Shown piece after piece: positions 1 to 6,218 of a stretch of 20,819 nucleotides of DNA (position 1 is the first letter of the stretch; every line of letters begins with the position of its first letter). Source of the stretch: RGIG6375 sp964472725 (GTDB taxonomy: Bacteria; Bacillota; Clostridia; Oscillospirales; Oscillospiraceae); NCBI GenBank assembly GCA_964472725.1, contig CAYYLZ010000031.1, positions 1 to 20,819 of the forward strand, written 5' to 3'. Under the pieces are notes generated by a model that saw only the letters and a list, made by a program, of their open reading frames with translations, did no database searches and was not told the DNA's origin. The translations under genes and the position numbers were made by a program.

Positions 1-39
1 AATGGCATTCTTGCCGGTGAGATCGAACAGATTCATCAT
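1..39 (-). CDS. Short-chain dehydrogenase/reductase, N-terminal fragment (partial)
   Basis: Only the first 13 codons lie in the window; they read MMNLFDLTGKNAI. The pattern 'F-D-L-T-G-K-x-A-(I/V)' is the usual opening of classical SDR enzymes, just before the TGxxxGIG cofactor loop, which is outside the window. An AAAGAGGT ribosome binding site at 47-54 sits 7 nt from the first ATG; the second ATG at 36 is an alternative start. It follows the thiolase gene on the same strand with a gap of about 330 bp and has its own plausible promoter. Beside a thiolase, a 3-hydroxyacyl or 3-hydroxy-ketone dehydrogenase would fit, but the substrate is not visible. Confidence 0.6.
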   Translation of the reverse strand, partial: MMNLFDLTGKNAI

Positions 40-84
40 TTTAATTACCTCTTTCATTCAGTTTTTCTTCGTCGCCCCTTGCGG

Positions 85-105
85 GAATTGAGAATTGAGA
101 ATTAT
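85..105. repeat. Solo AATTGAGAATT-type repeat end
   Basis: Two tandem AATTGAGA units ending in AATTAT. This is the same word that forms the 27-bp inverted ends of the element at 1931-2133. No inverted partner is seen between here and the thiolase gene, so this is a solo end or a decayed copy. The rest of 40-367 holds the SDR promoter and a 13-bp direct repeat (185-197 and 353-365); I see no gene in it. Confidence 0.6.
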
Positions 106-128
106 CCTCTTCCCTGTTCGCTTCTCAA
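101..128 (-). promoter_or_regulatory. Predicted promoter of the SDR gene
   Basis: On the minus strand, TTGAGA (123-128) and GATAAT (101-106) are separated by 16 bp. The -10 box coincides with the end of an AATTGAGAATT-type repeat (85-105), so the repeat contributes promoter bases. Prediction from sequence only. Confidence 0.4.
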
Positions 129-367
129 AAGCTTAGAGGCTGAACGAAGCTCGGTTAATATATTAATTTTTTTGCTAACTAAGTAAGGGACTGCCAAAGC
201 GGTCGCTTAATGAACCGGCAAGGTAAAGACGGGCGAGAGAATTTTTATGACAAATGGTCTGAAAAGCGCAGGGAATACTTTGTGTATTGCCGAGCATTTC
301 CGGGACACTTTGGCGAAAAATTATCCGCCCGGATACCGCCGTCCGGTTTATTAAGGGACTGCCAATA

Positions 368-1615
368 TTACTCGCAGAGTTCCAGAACAGTTGCCTGGCC
401 CATGCCGCCTGCGATGCAGAGGGTGCCGAGACCGTACTTAACGCCGCGCTTCTTCATCTCGTGGAGAAGGGTTACGAGGATACGGCAGCCGGAGGAACCA
501 ACGGGGTGACCCAGAGCGATAGCGCCGCCGTTGACGTTGATGATGTCCATCTTGTCCTCCCAACCAAGCTGCTTGATACAGCCGAGGGACTGAGCGGCAA
601 ATGCCTCGTTGAGCTCGATGAGGCCGATATCGTCAATGGTGAGGCCGGCGCTCTTGAGAGCCTTGGGAACAGCATATACGGGGCCGAGACCCATGCTCTT
701 GGGATCGCAGCCTGCGGTGCCCATACCGATGATCTTAGCCAGGGGCTTAAGACCCAGCTCCTGAGCCTTCTCTTCGCTCATGATGAGCATTGCGGAAGCG
801 CCGTCGTTTCTGCCGGAGGAGCTTGCTGCGGTAACGGTACCGGTGAGAGCGCTGTCGTTGAACAGTCTGCCCTCTTCGTCGTGGCGAATGTTGAAGCAGG
901 GCTTCAGCTTAGCCATCTTCTCTTCGTTGGTGTCACGGCGGGGGAACTCGTCAACCTCGAAGGCAACAGGGGGCTTCTTTCTGCCCTGGGGAACCATAAC
1001 GGGAACGATCTCGTCCTTGAAGCGGCCGGAATCAATAGCTGCGATAGCCTTGCGCTGAGACTCCAGAGAGAAAGCGTCCTGCTCCTCGCGGGTGATGCCC
1101 ATAGCCTCGGCCACGTTCTCAGCGGTAGCGCCCATGTTGTACTTACCGTACATTTCCTGGGGCTGGCTGCGGAACTGACCCTCGGTGAGAGCGTCAACGA
1201 ACTCGGTATTGCCGGTGCCTACGCCCCAACGCGCGTTGCGGACATAGAATACGGCGTTGGACATGGACTCAGTACCGCCGGCGAGAACAACATCGTTGTT
1301 GCCGCACATAACGCTCATAGCGGCGTTCTGAACAGCGGTCATACCGGAAGCGCACTGGCGCATAACAGTGTAAGCGGAGGCGGATTCGGGAATGCCGACC
1401 TTGAGGGCGGCCATACGGGCGATATTGGGCTCGTCAGAGGTCTGACGGCACTGACCCATGATAACTTCTTCTATTTCCTTAGGATCGATCTGGCTTCTGT
1501 CAAGAATTCCCTGAAGCACGGTGCATGCGAGGTCATAGGCGCTCATGGGCTTGAGACCGCCGCCCATGGAGCCAACCGCAGTACGACAGGCTTCAACGAT
1601 TACTGCATTGCGCAT
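368..1615 (-). CDS. Thiolase (acetyl-CoA acetyltransferase family)
   Basis: A 415-residue thiolase that condenses two acyl-CoA molecules or, in reverse, cleaves 3-ketoacyl-CoA with CoA; cytoplasmic. The three hallmark regions are present: nucleophilic Cys88 in RQCASGMTAV, NEAFA around residue 338, His370 in NGGAIALGHPVGSSG, and Cys400 in LCIAGGMGQA. The chosen start is the second ATG (1615), 9 nt after AGGAG; ATG 1621 (two residues longer) is in frame but very close to the ribosome binding site. It is slightly longer than the usual 390-400 residues, the extra lying in the central loop domain. It is divergent from the transhydroxylase-like operon and upstream of an SDR gene, as in butyrate or ketoacid pathways. 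Biosynthetic and degradative roles cannot be told apart here. Confidence 0.93.
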   Translation of the reverse strand: MRNAVIVEACRTAVGSMGGGLKPMSAYDLACTVLQGILDRSQIDPKEIEEVIMGQCRQTSDEPNIARMAALKVGIPESASAYTVMRQCASGMTAVQNAAMSVMCGNNDVVLAGGTESMSNAVFYVRNARWGVGTGNTEFVDALTEGQFRSQPQEMYGKYNMGATAENVAEAMGITREEQDAFSLESQRKAIAAIDSGRFKDEIVPVMVPQGRKKPPVAFEVDEFPRRDTNEEKMAKLKPCFNIRHDEEGRLFNDSALTGTVTAASSSGRNDGASAMLIMSEEKAQELGLKPLAKIIGMGTAGCDPKSMGLGPVYAVPKALKSAGLTIDDIGLIELNEAFAAQSLGCIKQLGWEDKMDIINVNGGAIALGHPVGSSGCRILVTLLHEMKKRGVKYGLGTLCIAGGMGQATVLELCE

Positions 1616-1636
1616 TTTCATCTTCTCCTTTTTCGG

Positions 1637-1735
1637 GTAACGTCTGGTCGCGTTGCCGGCAGCATCCGCATCGCGCCCAGGCGTTACTTGCTTTTTCTTA
1701 TTTTTTCTTTCTTCGAATGGGCACACTTCGCCCAT
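1637..1735 (-). promoter_or_regulatory. Structured 5' leader of the thiolase mRNA
   Basis: The roughly 120-nt leader contains two hairpins on the minus strand. The first, at the predicted RNA 5' end, is a perfect 6-bp ATGGGC/GCCCAT stem (1717-1735). The second pairs 1637-1647 with 1677-1687 (GTAACG, one mismatch, CTGG) and extends inward through CGCG/CGCG (1649-1652 with 1672-1675). It ends about 7 nt before the AAGGAG ribosome binding site. It matches no riboswitch I know; the 5'-terminal stem may simply stabilise the mRNA. Confidence 0.45.
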
Positions 1736-1745
1736 ACACTGCTAT

Positions 1746-1774
1746 TTTAAACCTTGGTATTGTTCCAATGTCAA
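1746..1774 (-). promoter_or_regulatory. Predicted sigma-A-type promoter of thiolase
   Basis: On the minus strand a perfect TTGACA (1769-1774) is followed after 17 bp by TTTAAA (1746-1751). Transcription would start near 1739, just before the 5'-terminal hairpin. A second TTGACA (1791-1796) has no good -10 partner. Confidence 0.6.
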
Positions 1775-1892
1775 GAACATTAATTTCCCATGTCAATTCA
1801 AACTTTTACCAAAATACAGTTCGCTTTTTAGTTATTTTGCCGGTTTACGTTTTCTACAACTCATTGGTTGTCACCGTGATTTCAAAAAGAGT

Positions 1893-1921
1893 TTTACTTT
1901 TGCCAAAGTTAGGGCTATACT
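1893..1921 (+). promoter_or_regulatory. Predicted promoter of the transhydroxylase-like operon
   Basis: TTTACT (1893-1898), 17-bp spacer, TATACT (1916-1921). Transcription would start near 1928, at the very edge of the repeat element at 1931-2133, so the mRNA would carry the whole element in a leader of about 230 nt. A weaker alternative lies inside the element: TTGCAA (1963-1968), 16 bp, TATTAT (1985-1990). Confidence 0.45.
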
Positions 1922-1930
1922 ATATTTGAA

Positions 1931-2133
1931 TAATTGAAAATTGAGAATTGAGAATTATTGGGTTGCAATTTGATTTTTAGATTTTATTATTTTTGTTTAC
2001 AGCGTAAAGCCTCCGAGTTTGTCATGTTATGACGCAGCTGAAGCATCTCCGCAGTTGAGGTTACCGCCAATTTTCAACCATTGCCAACGCGAAAAACAAC
2101 GGAAACTAATTCTCAATTCTCAATTCTCAATTA
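1931..2133. mobile_element. 203-bp MITE-like element with 27-bp terminal inverted repeats
   Basis: The ends 1931-1957 and 2107-2133 are inverted copies of each other with one mismatch in 27 positions, built from tandem AATTGAGA units and starting/ending TAATT...AATTA. The interior has no ORF. It contains a small GTCAT-N3-ATGAC palindrome (2021-2033). No clear target duplication is seen beyond a possible TA. It lies between the predicted -10 box (1916-1921) and the ribosome binding site (2146-2152). As RNA the ends could form one long hairpin stem ending about 25 nt before the start codon. Confidence 0.65.
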
Positions 2134-2157
2134 CAAAATAAATGCAGAGGTGTCTAT

Positions 2158-4983
2158 ATGGATAACTCTAAAAAATTTACTCCCGATGAACAGAATATAA
2201 TACCTTTTTCTCTGATGGGACCCGAGAGCGGCGGTCCCTGCCTCGTTGACTCCAACGACGGCAAGATAACCCGTATCCGCCCCTACCACTACGACAAGGA
2301 GTACACGGACAAGCACTGCAACCCCTGGACCATGGAAGCCAGAGGTCAGACTTTTGTGCCTCCCAGCAGAGTTACTATCACTCCCATGGGCCTCGGCTAT
2401 AAGTCCCGCGTCTACTCCCCCAACCGCGTGCGCTATCCCATGAAGCGCGTGGACTGGGATCCCAAGGGTGAGCGCAATCCTCAGAACCGCGGCAAGAGCG
2501 GATATGTGCGCATTTCCTGGGACGAGGCTGCCCAGATCTGTGCCGACGAGCTGGTTCGCATGAAGGAGACCTACGGCCCCGAGGCTGTTCTCTGTCAGAG
2601 CGATATGCACGGCGAGGGTAAGCGCGTCGCTCCCAGCCACGGCTGTCCCAACCGCCTGCTGGCGCTCATGGGCGGCTACACCCTGCAGATGAGAAACATG
2701 GACTCCTGGGAAGGCTGGTACTGGGGCGCAAAGCACGTTTGGGGCTGCGAGCCTGTTGGCGAGATGGCTCCCACCGCCAACCTCTACCCCGACATCGCCA
2801 AGAACAGTGACAGTCTGCTCTTTTGGGGCTGCGACCCGGAAACCACTCCCCTTGGCGTTGTTTCCCACATGCCCTCCCGCCTTTGCTACTGGTTCACAGA
2901 GCTTGGCATCAAGAGCATTTACGTCTGCCCCGACCTGAACTACGGCGCTGCCGTCCACGCGGATAAGTGGATACCCATTCTGCCCAATACCGATGCCGCT
3001 CTCCAGCTGGCTATCGCATACATCTGGATAACCGAGGATCTTTACGACAAGGAATACATCGCCACCCACGCCTACGGCTTCGACAAGTTCGTGGACTACG
3101 TTCTCGGCAAGGAGGACGGCATTCCCAAGACTCCCGAATGGGCAAGCGAGAAGTGCGGCGTAAAGGAATGGACAATCAAGGCCCTTGCCCGTGACTGGGC
3201 GAAAAAGACCGTTTCCATTCTCCACGGCAACGGCGGCTGCTTTATCCGCGGCCCCTACGCCACCGAGCCTGCCCGCCTTGAGGTAATGCTCCTTGGTATG
3301 CGCGGTCTCGGCAAGCCCGGCGTTCATCAGGGCAAGATGATAGAGTGGAACATGTGGGCAAAGGACTACCCCGTTCCCTATCAGGGCGAATTTACACCCA
3401 AGGTACCGCAGATATGCGACTGCCTGCGCGCCGTTGACGGCGACCTGCCCGACACTATAAACATGGAGCGCTACAGCCTTACCGAGGATCAGAAGCGCCG
3501 CGCTCCCGAGCTGATAGAGCTTTTCAAGAAGCTGCCCGCTCCCAAGCAGTTCATTCCCCGCTGCCTTGTGCAGAAGGCCATCGTTGACGGCCACGCCGAG
3601 TGGTACGGTATGCACTGCTTCTCCTCCAGCCAGCAGCCCGACGAGAACAATTACCGTCAGCCCACCAACATCTATCAGTTCGACAAGAACGTATACCCCC
3701 GCCCCGGCCTCAGCCGCGTTCACATGCTTTGGACGGACGCACCCTGCAACGTCACCTGCTGGAACAACGGCAATCTGTTCGCCGAGGCTTACCGCGACGA
3801 GTCCATCGAGACCATCGTTGCCCAGCACCCCTGGCTGGAGAACGACTGCTATTTCGCAGACCTCATTCTCCCCGTAGCCACCAAGCACGAGATGAACGAC
3901 ATCGCCAACGACCTTTCCTCCGGCGTATTCCAGAGCGTATATCTCGAGCGCCCCTGCTGCCCCCCTATAGGCGAGAGCCTTTCCGACTTCGACGTATGCG
4001 TAAAGGTCGCCGAGAAGCTGGGCCCCGAGTACGTGCGTGCCTACACCGGCAACGGTCTTACCGAAGAGGACAGAGTCCGCTTCTTCTACGCCGCCTCCGG
4101 CTGCGAGGACTATATGAGCTGGGAAGAGTTCAAGGAAAAGAAGATTTTCGTAGTGCCCTGCAAGAAGGACGCTCAGGAAGTCCCCGCCGGTCTTTACAAC
4201 TTCTATAAGGACCCCAAGAACAATCCCCTCACCACTCCCACGGGTCTGCTGGAGTACTCCTCCACCGACATTGAAAAGTACATGCCCGACGACGTTGAGC
4301 GTCCTCCCGTTCCCCACTGGATCGAGAAAGGCCCCGCCCACGACGAGCGTCTTTCCAGCGAGCGCACGGAGAAGTATCCCCTGCTGCTCATGTCCAACCA
4401 CGGACGCTGGAGAATGCACGCCCAGTGCGACGACATTATATGGAACCGCGAGGTCGAGACCATGAAGATCCGCGCATGGGACGGCTACCAGTACGAGCCC
4501 ATGTGGATCAATCCCCGCGAGGCCGAAAAGCGCGGCATCAAGCACCACGACATCGTTAAGATCTACAACGAGCGCGGCATCGTTCTCTGCGCCGCCTACG
4601 TTACCGAGCGCCTTATTGACCACACCGTTTACGTTGACCACGGCTCCCGCCTTGACCCCATTATCCCCGGCTGGCTGGATCGCGGCGGCTGCATCAACTC
4701 CATCACCCCCACCTCCATGACCAGCACCAACTCCACCGGCATGGCCGTTTCCGGCTTCCTTGTTGAGGTTGAGAAGGTCACCCGCGAGGAGATGGAGGGC
4801 TGGATGCGTGATTATCCCGAGGCCTTCGCCCGCAAGGTCGACCCCGATGCAGGCGTATGCCTTGAGGGCTGGCTCATCGGCGACGCAAGAACCGAGGAAG
4901 AAAAGGCCGCCCGCCCCGCCGAAATGGACGCTGAGGACAGAACCATGTATATCGGCAAGTTCCCTGTTAAGGAGGTAAGGTAA
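2158..4983 (+). CDS. Molybdopterin oxidoreductase large subunit, pyrogallol transhydroxylase / catechol dehydroxylase type
   Basis: A 941-residue DMSO-reductase-superfamily protein. It lacks the N-terminal Cys motif for an Fe-S cluster and any twin-arginine signal, so it is probably cytoplasmic; both traits match the large subunit of Pelobacter pyrogallol-phloroglucinol transhydroxylase (about 875 residues). The motif NMDSWEGWYWG carries Asp182-Ser183, the position where the transhydroxylase has an Asp and the Mo-ligating Ser; His151/His161 (HGEGKRVAPSHG) lie shortly before. Molybdopterin-binding blocks include LLFWGCDPETTPLG (220-233) and ITPTSMTSTNSTG in the C-terminal domain (849-861). AGAGGTG precedes the ATG. 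The stop is 1 nt from the next start, so the subunits are translationally coupled. Codon choice is strongly biased to C-ending codons, as in pckA, suggesting high expression. The substrate could be a pyrogallol/catechol phenolic; a transferase cannot be told from a reductase by sequence. Confidence 0.85.
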   Translation: MDNSKKFTPDEQNIIPFSLMGPESGGPCLVDSNDGKITRIRPYHYDKEYTDKHCNPWTMEARGQTFVPPSRVTITPMGLGYKSRVYSPNRVRYPMKRVDWDPKGERNPQNRGKSGYVRISWDEAAQICADELVRMKETYGPEAVLCQSDMHGEGKRVAPSHGCPNRLLALMGGYTLQMRNMDSWEGWYWGAKHVWGCEPVGEMAPTANLYPDIAKNSDSLLFWGCDPETTPLGVVSHMPSRLCYWFTELGIKSIYVCPDLNYGAAVHADKWIPILPNTDAALQLAIAYIWITEDLYDKEYIATHAYGFDKFVDYVLGKEDGIPKTPEWASEKCGVKEWTIKALARDWAKKTVSILHGNGGCFIRGPYATEPARLEVMLLGMRGLGKPGVHQGKMIEWNMWAKDYPVPYQGEFTPKVPQICDCLRAVDGDLPDTINMERYSLTEDQKRRAPELIELFKKLPAPKQFIPRCLVQKAIVDGHAEWYGMHCFSSSQQPDENNYRQPTNIYQFDKNVYPRPGLSRVHMLWTDAPCNVTCWNNGNLFAEAYRDESIETIVAQHPWLENDCYFADLILPVATKHEMNDIANDLSSGVFQSVYLERPCCPPIGESLSDFDVCVKVAEKLGPEYVRAYTGNGLTEEDRVRFFYAASGCEDYMSWEEFKEKKIFVVPCKKDAQEVPAGLYNFYKDPKNNPLTTPTGLLEYSSTDIEKYMPDDVERPPVPHWIEKGPAHDERLSSERTEKYPLLLMSNHGRWRMHAQCDDIIWNREVETMKIRAWDGYQYEPMWINPREAEKRGIKHHDIVKIYNERGIVLCAAYVTERLIDHTVYVDHGSRLDPIIPGWLDRGGCINSITPTSMTSTNSTGMAVSGFLVEVEKVTREEMEGWMRDYPEAFARKVDPDAGVCLEGWLIGDARTEEEKAARPAEMDAEDRTMYIGKFPVKEVR

Positions 4984-4984
4984 G

Positions 4985-5800
4985 ATGGGTAAAGCAATAA
5001 TCGTAGACGTAGCGCGCTGCTCCGGCTGCTTCAACTGTCAGCTTGCCTGCAAGGACGAGCACGCAGGCAATGATTGGACTCCCTATGCCAAGGCTCAGCC
5101 CATGACCGGTCAGTTCTGGTGCAAGGTTGAGGATCACCCTCAGGGCACCATTCCCAAGATACGCATTCACTATATCGCCAACTTCTGCAACCACTGCCGC
5201 AACGCGGCCTGTATGGAGGCCTGCCCTGAAAAGGCCATCACCCGCCGTGAGGACGGACTGGTGCTTATCCAGCCCGATAAGTGCAGCGGCTGCAAGACCT
5301 GCGTTACCGCCTGCCCCTACGGCGCGATTTACTACAACGCCGAGCTTAACGTAGCACAGAAGTGCACCGGCTGCGCCCACCTCCTTGACCACGGCTCCAC
5401 TCAGCCCCGCTGCGTTGAAGCCTGCCCCACCGACGCTCTCATCTTCGGTGAAGAGGAAGAGCTGATGGACTACATCGAGGGCGCCGAGGTTCGCAAGCCC
5501 GAAACAGGCTCCGCTCCCCGCGTTTATTACCGCAACATTCCCGGCAAGTTCATCGCCGGCACCGTATACGACCCCATCGAAAAGGAAGTCGTCATCGGCG
5601 CAAAGTGCCGCCTTATCAGCGGCGGCAAGGTGTGGCAGACCGTCACCGACGAGTTCGGCGACTTCTGGTTCAACGACCTGCCCGTAGGCCTGTTCGACCT
5701 CGTCATCGAGGGCAATGGCTTTGAGCCCAAGCGCTTCGACAAGCTCCGCTCCAAGGACTGCGTCAACCTCGGCGACATCCCGCTGGACGCAAAGAAGTAA
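4985..5800 (+). CDS. Ferredoxin-like small subunit with C-terminal beta-sandwich domain
   Basis: A 271-residue electron-transfer partner of the preceding Mo enzyme. Four cysteine sets are visible: C12/15/18/22, C68/71/76/80, C100/103/106/110 and C127/130/143/147, as in DmsB/NrfC-type proteins, enough for four [4Fe-4S] clusters. Residues from about 187 (GKFIAGTVYDP) to the end form a carboxypeptidase-regulatory / transthyretin-like fold (DEFGDFWFNDLPVGLFDLVIEG). That extension is the trademark of the transhydroxylase beta subunit and separates it from ordinary DMSO-reductase B subunits. AAGGAGG lies inside the end of the upstream gene, 8 nt before ATG. There is no signal peptide or membrane anchor, and no NrfD-type membrane gene follows, so the complex is likely soluble. 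A strong terminator follows. Confidence 0.88.
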   Translation: MGKAIIVDVARCSGCFNCQLACKDEHAGNDWTPYAKAQPMTGQFWCKVEDHPQGTIPKIRIHYIANFCNHCRNAACMEACPEKAITRREDGLVLIQPDKCSGCKTCVTACPYGAIYYNAELNVAQKCTGCAHLLDHGSTQPRCVEACPTDALIFGEEEELMDYIEGAEVRKPETGSAPRVYYRNIPGKFIAGTVYDPIEKEVVIGAKCRLISGGKVWQTVTDEFGDFWFNDLPVGLFDLVIEGNGFEPKRFDKLRSKDCVNLGDIPLDAKK

Positions 5801-5807
5801 ATATTTC

Positions 5808-5840
5808 AAATGCCGCTGCGGGAATGCAGCGGCATTTTTT
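5808..5840 (+). terminator. Rho-independent terminator of the transhydroxylase-like operon
   Basis: AAATGCCGCTGC (5808-5819) pairs with GCAGCGGCATTT (5826-5837) around a 6-nt loop and runs into six T (5835-5840). Eight bases after the stop codon. Confidence 0.92.
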
Positions 5841-5874
5841 GCTTTTCGAGATGTTAAGGCTTTAAAAACAGCAG

Positions 5875-5978
5875 GTCATTCCGAGCACTGCGAGGAATCC
5901 CCCCGGTGTATGGTTCGCAGATAAGATTGCTGCCTGCATCTATCCGCGGGATTCTTCAGGCTTTGCCCTCTGAATGAC
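5875..5978. repeat. GTCATTC-type palindromic intergenic repeat (104 bp)
   Basis: Starts GTCATTCCGAGC, continues GAGGAATCCC, and ends with the imperfect inverse GGGATTCTTC...CTGAATGAC. Related single ends occur at 9241-9273, 9327-9360 and 19333-19362. Non-coding, MITE-like. Confidence 0.7.
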
Positions 5979-6033
5979 GCAGTTCCAGGATTTGCCATGC
6001 TATGGCTTTACTTCTGCAATCCTCACTGCCGCT

Positions 6034-6138
6034 GAGCGTCGAGGGCGACGCTCCGTAGTGCAAGGATTACCACCGCAATAACGAATAACGCAAACGCTCC
6101 CGCTTCGCGGTAGGGCGGGATGTGCGCATCCCGCCCTA
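6034..6138. repeat. Two small hairpin repeats between convergent genes
   Basis: GAGCGTCG/CGACGCTC with AGGG loop (6034-6053), and a perfect 12-bp stem TAGGGCGGGATG/CATCCCGCCCTA with TGCG loop (6111-6138). The words GTCGAGGGCGACG and GTAGGGCGG recur around 17540 and 17725, so these are dispersed families. No gene is seen in 5841-6161. Confidence 0.65.
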
Positions 6139-6161
6139 CAAAGTAAAAATAAGCAACCGCC

Positions 6162-6197
6162 AAAAATGTCCCCTGTCTGCAAAACAGACAAGGGACA
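6162..6197 (-). terminator. Terminator of the PHP / ene-reductase operon
   Basis: TGTCCC-C-TGTCTG (6167-6179) pairs with CAGACA-A-GGGACA (6185-6197), one mismatch, loop CAAAA. On the minus strand it is followed by five T (6162-6166). Between it and the stop codon lie two TCAATTA units (6201-6214) of the AATTG repeat family. Confidence 0.88.
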
Positions 6198-6218
6198 TTA
6201 TCAATTATCAATTACATC

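Noticed and set aside
210..509. Open frame at the thiolase 3' end on the plus strand, and similar short frames over repeats (9180-9377, 12131-12466, 17297-17584)
   Set aside because: They run through dispersed repeats or antisense to genes, have no ribosome binding site, and give low-information translations.
287..1750. Long plus-strand open frame antisense to thiolase
   Set aside because: Composition shadow of the thiolase gene, which shows all family motifs; no start signal.
2021..2033. GTCAT-N3-ATGAC palindrome as an operator of the Mo-enzyme operon
   Set aside because: It lies inside the MITE-like element and is probably part of that repeat rather than a dedicated site.
2131..5034. A 967-codon open frame antisense to the Mo-enzyme large subunit
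   Set aside because: It mirrors the strong third-position C bias of the sense gene, which removes antisense stops. Its translation is a low-complexity Gly/Val/Ala/Leu mix with no domain and no ribosome binding site.
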